The position numbers and the translations under genes are program-made. The notes beneath the pieces were generated by a model. It saw nothing but the letters and a program-made list of their open reading frames with translations. It made no database searches and was not told where the DNA came from. This document shows, piece by piece, positions 17,231 through 25,522 of a stretch of 64,000 bases of DNA. Source of the stretch: Halanaerobiaceae bacterium ANBcell28 (lineage in GTDB: Bacteria > Bacillota > Halanaerobiia > Halanaerobiales > DTU029); assembly GCA_037623315.1 (NCBI GenBank), contig JBBJJH010000007.1, positions 25,975 to 89,974 on the forward strand, read 5' to 3'. Each line of letters begins with the position of its first letter. The first letter of the stretch is position 1.

Positions 17231-19807
17231 ATGAGAGGAAAAATGCTTTTTATTTTAATTGTGATTTTTATTATGCTTATAACTATAAATATCGTAATCT
17301 CAGCAGAAATTATTATTCAAGAATATGAAGCAGGTCAATTATTAAGAAGAAGTAACTTTGTAGACGGTAAAGGTTTTCCGTGGCATACCTTTGTTTCTTG
17401 TCGATGCGGTTCTTGTCGATACGGACCAGATTATTTTGTTTCTTTTGATTTCTTTGCTATAGAAAATAGATTTAGATCTGATTGTGACCTTTATTTTAGG
17501 CATAGTAATCTTACTCTTGAAGAAGGTCATACCTATACAGTAAGATTTACAGTAGAAGCAGAGTCTGATTTAACAATATACCCTAGAATTGGAAAACAAA
17601 GTCCGCCATTCTATGATTATTGGAATCCTGGAGGTATTGAACTTAAAGAAAATGAAATTGTAACAATTGAAAACAACTTTGTAGCAGAAAAAACTTATGA
17701 AAATGTTGAGTTTTCTTTTAGAATATCTACTGGTAGAAGAATTAAATTTTATGAATTGAGTCTTTATAACCCAGAATTTCCAGGTTATCAAGCTAAAACA
17801 AAACCTTTAAAAAGAGACATAAGAGTAAATCAAATAGGATATTTCACTAATGGAATTAAGAGAGCTACTTTAAACGCAATGGAAACACATCCTGTTAATT
17901 GGTGGCTAAAAAATGAAAATGGTGTTAGAGTTACAAATGGTATAAGCGAAGTATTTGGATACGATTGTCAATCTAATGAACATATACATATTATTGATTT
18001 TAGTTTTTACAATCTAGAAGGAGAAAATTATGTATTGTATGCAGATAGTAAACCGGTTTATAATGAGAAATCACTTGTAGAAAGTTATCCATTTACAATC
18101 AGTAATGATATTTACGATCAATTAACATATGATGCCTTAAAATATTTTTATTATCATAGAAGTGGTATTCCAATTGAAATGCCTTATGCTGAAAATCCTC
18201 AATTTGAACGCCCTGCATCAAATTTACCTGATTTGTTAGAAATTTGTACAAATACAAGAGATTCTTGGTCTTATCACGAAGAATTTACTGTTGATGCTAC
18301 AGGCGGTTGGTATGAAATTGGAAATAATGCTAAGCATCCTAGATATGGAGCTATAAGCGCATGGATTCTTATGAATATGTATGAAAGAATGTTGTATAAA
18401 GAAAACTCTGTTGATTTAATTAGTGACAATACTATGAATATTCCGGAAAGTGGAGATGGTATTCCAGATATTTTAAATGAAGTTCGCTGGCAAATGGAAG
18501 CACTTATGAGTATGCAAGTACCTGAAGGTTATGATCGAGAAGGTATGGTTTTTTTTAGTGGAAGTGATGACATTTGGACTGGACTCGCCATATATCCACA
18601 TGAGGCTGAATTAATTACTAATCGTATTCTTAAACCTCCAACTACAGATGTTACTCTGTACTTTGCTGCAACTGCAGCAATGGCCTCTAGATTATGGCAA
18701 GATTATGATTCGGTTTTTGCTAATGAATTGCTGCAGGCAGCTGAAAAGGCATGGTTAGCAAGTTCTGTAAATCCCATAATTTTTGCACCATATTATATTT
18801 ATGAGCCAGAGCATTTTCATTATGGTTATTGTTATTGGGCAGCAGCTGAATTATTTCTAACGACAGGAAAAGAAGAGTATAAAAACTTTGTCCAAAACTC
18901 CTGGTATTATTTACGTGCCTCGAATAGAATAGGTACTAAAGAATATGTATATGGTTTGTTCAACCCAAGGGATGTATCGGCATTAGGAACAATAAGTTTG
19001 GTGCTTGTACCAAATGGTCTTCCAGAAGAAGATATTTTAAAAGCAAGAGAAAATATAATTTATTCTGCGGATTATTCTATTTATATTCAAGAAGAACAAG
19101 GCTACGACCCATTAATTAGAACAACTCTTATTGGTTTTAGTTATAATAATCTGGGAGATTGGGTAGACGGATATCCATTTTATTCAAATTTATATGCTCT
19201 TAACTTAGCTTTACTTCAAGCCTATGCTTATGATTTTACTGATGATGATAAATACTTAAATTCCATAATAAAAGGCTTTGATTATATTTTAGGTCGTAAT
19301 GCTATGGAAAAAGTATATGTAACGTCTTATGGTAGTAATTTTGTAGAAAATCCTTATCATAATATATTTTCTAATCAATTAGATTCATCTTTTCCAAAAC
19401 CACCGCCTGGAATACTTGTGAGTGGACCAAGTTCTAAATTGTATGAATATCATAGTTATTTTAGATTCCAAGATGAAATCCCGGCACAGAGAAGATATCT
19501 AGACTATATCGAAGCTAGAACGAATAATACTTGTTCTACTATTTTAAATGCTACTCTTGCCTGGGTAAGTTCTTATCTGTCTTTAAATGGTAATAACGAA
19601 ATTGATCGAGTAATACCTGGTGATGTAAATGGAGATGGAGTTGTAAATTCTATTGATGCTACAATCCTTGGTAGATATATTTTAACTATGATTGATGAAT
19701 TTCCAATTGAAAATGGATTTCAAGCAGCTGATATAAATAATGATGGTGTTATTAATTCTCTTGATTATAATTTAATCATGCAAGTAATTTTTAATAGGGA
19801 TATTTAA
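17231..19807 (+). CDS. Secreted GH9-family protein with dockerin, catalytic residues replaced
   Basis: An 858-residue exported protein. In order: signal peptide (MLFILIVIFIMLITINIVIS); a CBM4/9-like beta-sandwich (~30-180) containing HTYTVRFTVEAES; an N-terminal Ig-like cellulase domain (~190-285, from RDIRVNQIGYF); a GH9 (alpha/alpha)6 domain (~290-785); and a type I dockerin (~796-858) with two Ca-binding repeats, GDVNGDGVVNSIDATILGRY and ADINNDGVINSLD. GH9 enzymes use two Asp in GGWYDAGDH and a Glu in the C-terminal NE motif. Here these are Glu362, Asn365 and Asn766, so ordinary inverting hydrolysis is unlikely. It may be a binding pseudoenzyme. The ATG start is fixed by GGGAGGGG. Confidence 0.93.
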   Translation: MRGKMLFILIVIFIMLITINIVISAEIIIQEYEAGQLLRRSNFVDGKGFPWHTFVSCRCGSCRYGPDYFVSFDFFAIENRFRSDCDLYFRHSNLTLEEGHTYTVRFTVEAESDLTIYPRIGKQSPPFYDYWNPGGIELKENEIVTIENNFVAEKTYENVEFSFRISTGRRIKFYELSLYNPEFPGYQAKTKPLKRDIRVNQIGYFTNGIKRATLNAMETHPVNWWLKNENGVRVTNGISEVFGYDCQSNEHIHIIDFSFYNLEGENYVLYADSKPVYNEKSLVESYPFTISNDIYDQLTYDALKYFYYHRSGIPIEMPYAENPQFERPASNLPDLLEICTNTRDSWSYHEEFTVDATGGWYEIGNNAKHPRYGAISAWILMNMYERMLYKENSVDLISDNTMNIPESGDGIPDILNEVRWQMEALMSMQVPEGYDREGMVFFSGSDDIWTGLAIYPHEAELITNRILKPPTTDVTLYFAATAAMASRLWQDYDSVFANELLQAAEKAWLASSVNPIIFAPYYIYEPEHFHYGYCYWAAAELFLTTGKEEYKNFVQNSWYYLRASNRIGTKEYVYGLFNPRDVSALGTISLVLVPNGLPEEDILKARENIIYSADYSIYIQEEQGYDPLIRTTLIGFSYNNLGDWVDGYPFYSNLYALNLALLQAYAYDFTDDDKYLNSIIKGFDYILGRNAMEKVYVTSYGSNFVENPYHNIFSNQLDSSFPKPPPGILVSGPSSKLYEYHSYFRFQDEIPAQRRYLDYIEARTNNTCSTILNATLAWVSSYLSLNGNNEIDRVIPGDVNGDGVVNSIDATILGRYILTMIDEFPIENGFQAADINNDGVINSLDYNLIMQVIFNRDI

Positions 19808-19828
19808 GGTATTATTTATCGATTATTA

Positions 19829-19873
19829 ACCCCATTCATACTTCAGTATTTTTCTATTGAATATGAGTGGGAT
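19829..19873 (+). repeat. Intergenic hairpin, copy 1, between GH9 genes 1 and 2
   Basis: ACCCCATTCATA (19829-19840) pairs with TATGAGTGGGAT (19862-19873) around a 21-nt loop. It recurs at 22525-22568. No T-run follows on either strand, so it is not a standard terminator. It may be a processing or stability element in a shared GH9 transcript (inference). Confidence 0.6.
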
Positions 19874-19909
19874 AAAAAATAATAATAAGTAATCTAAGGG
19901 GGTAAAAAA

Positions 19910-22504
19910 ATGACGACAAAAATATTAATTCTTTTTCTTGTTTTTGTATTTGTAGTTTCAGGTACGATATTTGCTGAGTTTATAGTAGAGGAATATGAAC
20001 CTGGACAATTATTAAAAAGAACTAGTTTTGAAGATGGCATAGGATATCCATGGCATGTACACGAGAATCCACCAGCTTGGTTAGATTTTAGATTAGAAGA
20101 TGGTGTCTATGTTGTAGTAATTATAGACCCAAATGGTGCTGATGGTGAAATATGGGATCTTCAGTTTCGTTATAGGGATAATCTTTCTCTACAATCAGGA
20201 CATACTTATGAAGTATCATTTACTGTAGAAGCAGATAGAGACATGGAGATATATCCTAAAATTGGTGACCAATATTATCCTTACTTTGAAGATTGGAATC
20301 CAAATCAAAATTGGGAAAGAATAAATCTTCAGGCAAATCAGCTTTATACACATAATGAAACATTTACAGCTACGAGAACTGTAAATCTCATAGAATTTGC
20401 GTTTTATTTAGCTAGTGCACCAGCAGGGACTACAATTAAATTTCATGAAATAAGTTTATTTGACCCAGATTTTCCTGGACATCCACCTAAAACAAGACCG
20501 TATTATAGAGATATTCGTGTAAATCAGTTGGGATATATGATAAATAATAGAAAAAGAGCAACTTTGAATGTTAAAGAAGAACAAGCTAATACAGCAGTTA
20601 ATTGGTGGTTAGAAAATGAATATGGAATTGAACTTGCACGTGGAAAGACTGAACCATTTGGATATGATAATGATTCTGGTGATTATGTGCATATAATTGA
20701 TTTTTCACACATTGAAATTTATGGAAGCAATTACAAATTGTATGCAGATAGTGAACCTGTATATGGAGAAAATTCATTAGTAGAAAGTTATCCATTTGAT
20801 ATTGCTAATGATATCTATGACAATTTAGTATATGATTCATTAAAGTATTACTACTATAACAGAAGTGGTATTCCAATTGAAATGCCTTATGCAGAATCAC
20901 CAGAATATACGCGCCCAGCAGGACATTTACCTGATATTATGACCACTAGTAAAACTGAAACTGGACATTGGGCTTATAATGTGGACTTAGAAGTAGACGT
21001 AAGTGGTGGTTGGTACACAACTGGTGACCACGGTAAATATCTTGCTTATGGCGGAACTAGTGTATGGAAATTAATGAATATGTATGAACGACTATTATAT
21101 AGCAATGACTCTGAAGAGATATTTGCTGATGACACTATGAATATCCCAGAAAGTAAAGATGGCGTGCCAGATATTTTAAATGAAACTCGCTGGCAAATAG
21201 AAGCACTACTTAAAATGCAAGTTCCTGATGGTTATGAGCGAGCAGGGATGGCTTTTCATAGAGGACAGGATGAGATATGGACTGGATTAGTTATATATCC
21301 TCATGAAGCAGAAACAATTGCAGAAAGAGTACTTCGACCTCCAACAACTGTTGCTACACTAAATTTAGCAGCTATAACTGCTCTTGCCTCTCGACTTTGG
21401 GAAGATTATGATCCTGCTTTTGCTAAGAGATGTTTAAAGGCTGCTGAAAGAGCATGGCAAGCAGCAAATGATAACCCTGAAATATTTCCACCTACTGATT
21501 TTTTGGGTCCTACCCCAGATGATGTACAGGACGAATTTTACTGGGCTGCTGCTGAATTATTTATAAGTACAGGCAAAGATAAATATAGAGATTTTATACA
21601 AAACTCAGAGTATTATCTTTTAGTTCCTAATTATACGGAAAGACATTATGAGACTTATTTTGGTGAATTTACTAATGAAAATGTTCAGGCCTTAGGTACT
21701 TTAAGTCTTGCTCTAGTACCTAATAATCTTCCTGATTGTGATATTTATGAGGCTAGACAAAATATTATAGAAGCTGCAAATTATTCTATTAATATTCAAA
21801 AGGAACAAGGATATGGACCACTAATTAAGTCGATGGAGCAATATGTACTTGGTCATAGTATTGATGGATACCCATGGGGGTCAAATTCCCATATTTTGAA
21901 TTCTGCTATAATTCAAGCTTATGCTTATGACTATACAGGAGATGAAATATATCTTAACTCAATTATTGAAGCATTTGATTATATAATGGGACGTAATCCA
22001 ATGGAAATGGCATATGTTACAGGATATGGAAAGCATCACACAAAAAATCCATATCATCCTGTATATGCATATTCTCTAGATACATCATTTCCGAAAGCTC
22101 CTGCTGGAATTCTTGCTAGTGGCCCAAATTCTGCTGTACAGGATCCTTTAGTAAGAGGATCAGGTATGGTGCTAGGTGAAATTCCAGCACAAAAAACATA
22201 TATTGACCATATAGAATCCTGGTCAACAAATGAATCTTGCATAATATACAATGCTCCTCTAGCCTGGGTAAGTTCATATCTTTCTTTACGTGCAACTAGT
22301 GATTATATAATACCTGGTGATGTTAATGGAGATGGTGTTGTAAATTCTATTGATGCTACAATACTTGGTAGATATATTTTAACTATGATAGATGAATTTC
22401 CAATTGAAAATGGATTTCAAGCAGCTGATATAAATAATGATGGTGTTATTAATTCTCTTGATTATAATTTAATCATGCAATTAATTTTTAATAGCGATAT
22501 ATAA
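19910..22504 (+). CDS. Secreted GH9-family cellulase-like protein with dockerin (copy A)
   Basis: An 864-residue exported protein: signal peptide (LILFLVFVFVVSGTIFA), CBM4/9-like module with the FEDGIGYPWHVHENPPAW start, Ig-like domain, GH9 domain and C-terminal type I dockerin (two GDVNGDG/DINNDG repeats). In the GH9 base motif, GGWYTTGDHGKY, the first Asp is Thr370 and the second is kept as Asp373. The acid is kept as Glu775 in STNESCI. So it has the minimal base and acid but not the paired Asp. A strong SD (AAGGGGGT) precedes the ATG. Likely substrate is beta-1,4-glucan (family inference). It is nearly identical to the next gene. Confidence 0.94.
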   Translation: MTTKILILFLVFVFVVSGTIFAEFIVEEYEPGQLLKRTSFEDGIGYPWHVHENPPAWLDFRLEDGVYVVVIIDPNGADGEIWDLQFRYRDNLSLQSGHTYEVSFTVEADRDMEIYPKIGDQYYPYFEDWNPNQNWERINLQANQLYTHNETFTATRTVNLIEFAFYLASAPAGTTIKFHEISLFDPDFPGHPPKTRPYYRDIRVNQLGYMINNRKRATLNVKEEQANTAVNWWLENEYGIELARGKTEPFGYDNDSGDYVHIIDFSHIEIYGSNYKLYADSEPVYGENSLVESYPFDIANDIYDNLVYDSLKYYYYNRSGIPIEMPYAESPEYTRPAGHLPDIMTTSKTETGHWAYNVDLEVDVSGGWYTTGDHGKYLAYGGTSVWKLMNMYERLLYSNDSEEIFADDTMNIPESKDGVPDILNETRWQIEALLKMQVPDGYERAGMAFHRGQDEIWTGLVIYPHEAETIAERVLRPPTTVATLNLAAITALASRLWEDYDPAFAKRCLKAAERAWQAANDNPEIFPPTDFLGPTPDDVQDEFYWAAAELFISTGKDKYRDFIQNSEYYLLVPNYTERHYETYFGEFTNENVQALGTLSLALVPNNLPDCDIYEARQNIIEAANYSINIQKEQGYGPLIKSMEQYVLGHSIDGYPWGSNSHILNSAIIQAYAYDYTGDEIYLNSIIEAFDYIMGRNPMEMAYVTGYGKHHTKNPYHPVYAYSLDTSFPKAPAGILASGPNSAVQDPLVRGSGMVLGEIPAQKTYIDHIESWSTNESCIIYNAPLAWVSSYLSLRATSDYIIPGDVNGDGVVNSIDATILGRYILTMIDEFPIENGFQAADINNDGVINSLDYNLIMQLIFNSDI

Positions 22505-22524
22505 GTATAATTTATCGATTATTA

Positions 22525-22568
22525 ACCCCATTCATACTTCAGTATTTTTTATTTATTATGAGTGGGGT
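22525..22568 (+). repeat. Intergenic hairpin, copy 2, between GH9 genes 2 and 3
   Basis: ACCCCATTCATA (22525-22536) pairs with TATGAGTGGGGT (22557-22568), one more canonical pair than copy 1. The loop differs in length and sequence while the arms stay pairable, which suggests the structure is under selection. Confidence 0.6.
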
Positions 22569-22603
22569 AAAAAATAATAATAAGGAATCTAAGGGGGTAA
22601 AAA

Positions 22604-25225
22604 ATGAAGATAAAAATATTAATTCTTTTTCTTGTTTTTGTATTTGTAGTTTCAGGTACGATATTTGCTGAGTTTATAGTAGAGGAATATGAACCTGGAC
22701 AATTATTAAAAAGAACTAGTTTTGAAGATGGCATAGGATATCCATGGCATGTACACGAGAATCCACCAGCTTGGTTAGATTTTAGATTAGAAGATGGTGT
22801 CTATGTTGTAGTAATTATAGACCCAAATGGTGCTGATGGTGAAATATGGGATCTTCAGTTTCGTTATAGGGATAATCTTTCTCTACAATCAGGACATACT
22901 TATGAAGTATCATTTACTGTAGAAGCAGATAGAGACATGGAGATATATCCTAAAATTGGTGACCAATATTATCCTTACTTTGAAGATTGGAATCCAAATC
23001 AAAATTGGGAAAGAATAAATCTTCAGGCAAATCAGCTTTATACACATAATGAAACATTTACAGCTACGAGAACTGTAAATCTCATAGAATTTGCATTTTA
23101 TTTAGCTGATGCACCAGCAGGGACTACAATTAAATTTCATGAAATAAGTCTATATGACCCAGAGTTTACTGGACATCCACCTAAAACAAGACCATATTAT
23201 AGAGATATTCGTACAAATCAATTGGGGTATATAATAAAAGATCCATTTGATTATCGGAATACACCAAAACGAGCAACTTTAAATGTTAAAGAAGAACAAG
23301 CTAATACTGCAGTTAACTGGTGGCTAGAAAATGAATCTGGAATTGAACTTGCACGTGGAAAGACAGAACCATTTGGATATGATAAAGATTCTGGTGATTA
23401 TGTGCATATAATTGATTTTTCACACATTGAACATTATGGAAGGAATTACAAATTGTATGCAGGTAGTAAACCTGTATATGGAGAAAATTCATTAGTAGAA
23501 AGTTATCCATTTGATATTGCTAATGATATCTATGACAATTTAGTATATGATTCATTAAAGTATTACTACTATAACAGAAGTGGTATTCCAATTGAAATGC
23601 CTTATACAGAATCACCAGAATATTCGCGCCCAGCAGGACATTATCCTGATATTATGACCACTAGTAAAAATGAAAGTGGAAGTTGGGCTTATAATATAAA
23701 CCTAGAAGTAGATGTAACTGGTGGTTGGTACACAACTGGTGACCACGGTAAATATCTAGCTTATGCTGGAACTAGTGTATGGACTTTAATGAATATGTAT
23801 GAACGGCTTTTATATAGCAATGATTCAGAAGAGATATTTGCTGATGACACAATGAATATTCCAGAAAGTAAAGATGGTGTGCCAGATATTTTAAATGAAA
23901 CGCGTTGGCAAATAGAAGCTCTACTTGAAATGCAAGTTCCTGAAGGCTATGAGCGAGCAGGGATGGCTTTTCATAGAGGACAGGATGAAAGATGGACTGG
24001 ATTAGCTATATATCCACATGAGTCAGAAGAAGAAAGAGTCCTTCGACCTCCAACAACTGTTGCTACACTAAATTTAGCAGCTATAACTGCTCTTGCCTCT
24101 CGACTTTGGGAAGATTATGATCCTGCTTTTGCTAAGAGATGTTTAAAGGCTGCTGAAAGAGCATGGCAAGCAGCAAATGATAACCCTGAAATATTTCCAC
24201 CTACTGATTTTTTGGGTCCTACCCCAGATGATGTACAGGACGAATTTTACTGGGCTGCTGCTGAATTATTTATAAGTACAGGCAAAGATAAATATAGAGA
24301 TTTTATACAAAACTCAGAGTATTATCTTTTAGTTCCTAATTATACGGAAAGACATTATGAGACTTATTTTGGTGAATTTACTAATGAAAATGTTCAGGCC
24401 TTAGGTACTTTAAGTCTTGCTCTAGTACCTAATAATCTTCCTGATTGTGATATTTATGAGGCTAGACAAAATATTATAGAAGCTGCAAATTATTCTATTA
24501 ATATTCAAAAGGAACAAGGATATGGACCATTAATTAAGTCGATGGAGCAATATGTACATGTACTTGGTCAAAGTATTGATGGGTACCCACGGAGGTCAAA
24601 TTTTCATATTTTGAATTCATCTATAATTCAAGCTTATGCTTATGATTATACAGGAGATCAAATATATCTTAACTCAATTATTGAAGCATTTGATTATATA
24701 ATGGGACGTAATCCAATGGAAATGGCATATGTTACAGGATATGGAAAGCATCACACAAAAAATCCATATCATCCTGTATATGCATATTCTCTAGATACAT
24801 CATTTCCGAAAGCTCCTGCTGGAATTCTTGCTAGTGGCCCAAATTCTGCTGTACAGGATCCTTTAGTAAGAGGATCAGGTATGGTGCTAGGTGAAATTCC
24901 AGCACAAAAAACATATATTGACCATATAGAATCCTGGTCAACAAATGAATCTTGCATAATATACAATGCTCCTCTAGCCTGGGTAAGTTCATATCTTTCT
25001 TTAAGGTCTATGGATGGTCGATATCATATAATACCTGGAGATGTTAATGGAGATGGTGTTGTAAATTCTATTGATGCTACAATCCTTGGTAGATATATAT
25101 TAACTATGATAGATGAATTTCCAGTTCTAAAAGGATTTCAAGCAGCTGATATAAATAGTGATGGTGTTATTAATTCTCTTGATTATAATTTAATCATGCA
25201 ATTAATTTTTAATAGCGATATATAA
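22604..25225 (+). CDS. Secreted GH9-family cellulase-like protein with dockerin (copy B)
   Basis: An 873-residue paralogue of the preceding gene with the same order: signal peptide, CBM4/9-like module, Ig-like domain, GH9 and type I dockerin. Base motif GGWYTTGDHGKY gives Thr377/Asp380, and the acid is Glu782. Differences from copy A cluster in the Ig-like domain (a DPFDYRNT insertion), the middle of the catalytic domain (a 3-residue shortening at HESEEERV, and SGSWAYNIN against TGHWAYNVD) and a small insertion, EQYVHVLGQ. The dockerin linker also differs. The SD AAGGGGGT is identical. The pair may produce enzymes with tuned binding rather than simple dosage (inference). Confidence 0.94.
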   Translation: MKIKILILFLVFVFVVSGTIFAEFIVEEYEPGQLLKRTSFEDGIGYPWHVHENPPAWLDFRLEDGVYVVVIIDPNGADGEIWDLQFRYRDNLSLQSGHTYEVSFTVEADRDMEIYPKIGDQYYPYFEDWNPNQNWERINLQANQLYTHNETFTATRTVNLIEFAFYLADAPAGTTIKFHEISLYDPEFTGHPPKTRPYYRDIRTNQLGYIIKDPFDYRNTPKRATLNVKEEQANTAVNWWLENESGIELARGKTEPFGYDKDSGDYVHIIDFSHIEHYGRNYKLYAGSKPVYGENSLVESYPFDIANDIYDNLVYDSLKYYYYNRSGIPIEMPYTESPEYSRPAGHYPDIMTTSKNESGSWAYNINLEVDVTGGWYTTGDHGKYLAYAGTSVWTLMNMYERLLYSNDSEEIFADDTMNIPESKDGVPDILNETRWQIEALLEMQVPEGYERAGMAFHRGQDERWTGLAIYPHESEEERVLRPPTTVATLNLAAITALASRLWEDYDPAFAKRCLKAAERAWQAANDNPEIFPPTDFLGPTPDDVQDEFYWAAAELFISTGKDKYRDFIQNSEYYLLVPNYTERHYETYFGEFTNENVQALGTLSLALVPNNLPDCDIYEARQNIIEAANYSINIQKEQGYGPLIKSMEQYVHVLGQSIDGYPRRSNFHILNSSIIQAYAYDYTGDQIYLNSIIEAFDYIMGRNPMEMAYVTGYGKHHTKNPYHPVYAYSLDTSFPKAPAGILASGPNSAVQDPLVRGSGMVLGEIPAQKTYIDHIESWSTNESCIIYNAPLAWVSSYLSLRSMDGRYHIIPGDVNGDGVVNSIDATILGRYILTMIDEFPVLKGFQAADINSDGVINSLDYNLIMQLIFNSDI

Positions 25226-25279
25226 GTATAATTTATCATTCTCAAACTTTGCAGTTGAATATACCGTATAAAGCATGGA

Positions 25280-25450
25280 AGCCATAACTTCATTCGCGGA
25301 AAAAAGCTAATTCTATTCTAGAGCACTACTGTTTTGACATTAATATAACAACCTAATTAGGCTAGTTACTTGGCACAGTGCAACGCAAGTCGATTCGCTA
25401 GTACTGCAACTTTAATGCCAAAATTGGTGGTGCTATGGAGTACCCTCAAC
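25280..25450. repeat. Imperfect palindromic element between GH9 genes 3 and 4
   Basis: The 297-bp gap 25226-25522 is unlike the other intergenic gaps of the cluster and richer in G+C. TTTTGACATTAA (25331-25342) pairs with TTAATGCCAAAA (25412-25423), and outer blocks AGAGCACTACT and GGTGGTGCT extend the pairing. The block TAACTTCATTCGC, followed by an A-run and AGCTAATT (about 25286-25310), recurs at about 38498-38522 upstream of gyrB. It may be a dispersed structured repeat. Confidence 0.5.
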
Positions 25451-25522
25451 ATTGCGTTAATAATAGAAGAGGTCAGTAATTTTTGTTAGGAAAATATAAA
25501 AATAAAATTAGGGAGGCAAAGA

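Larger units (their letters stand above)
19829..25225 (+). repeat. Tandem duplication containing GH9 genes 2 and 3
   Basis: Two head-to-tail units of about 2.7 kb, each with the hairpin, an identical-style SD region and a GH9-dockerin gene. The first ~185 codons and most of the C-terminal third are almost identical at DNA level, while central patches differ, including a 7-residue insertion near 23240-23265 and a 6-bp insertion near 24556. This mosaic suggests recent duplication with gene conversion. Confidence 0.85.

Noticed and set aside
20598..23510. Antisense open frames of 65 codons repeated in both GH9 copies (20598-20795 and 23313-23510; also 22054-22251 and 24769-24966)
   Set aside because: They recur only because the sense genes are duplicated; compositions are unlike real proteins and there are no ribosome sites.
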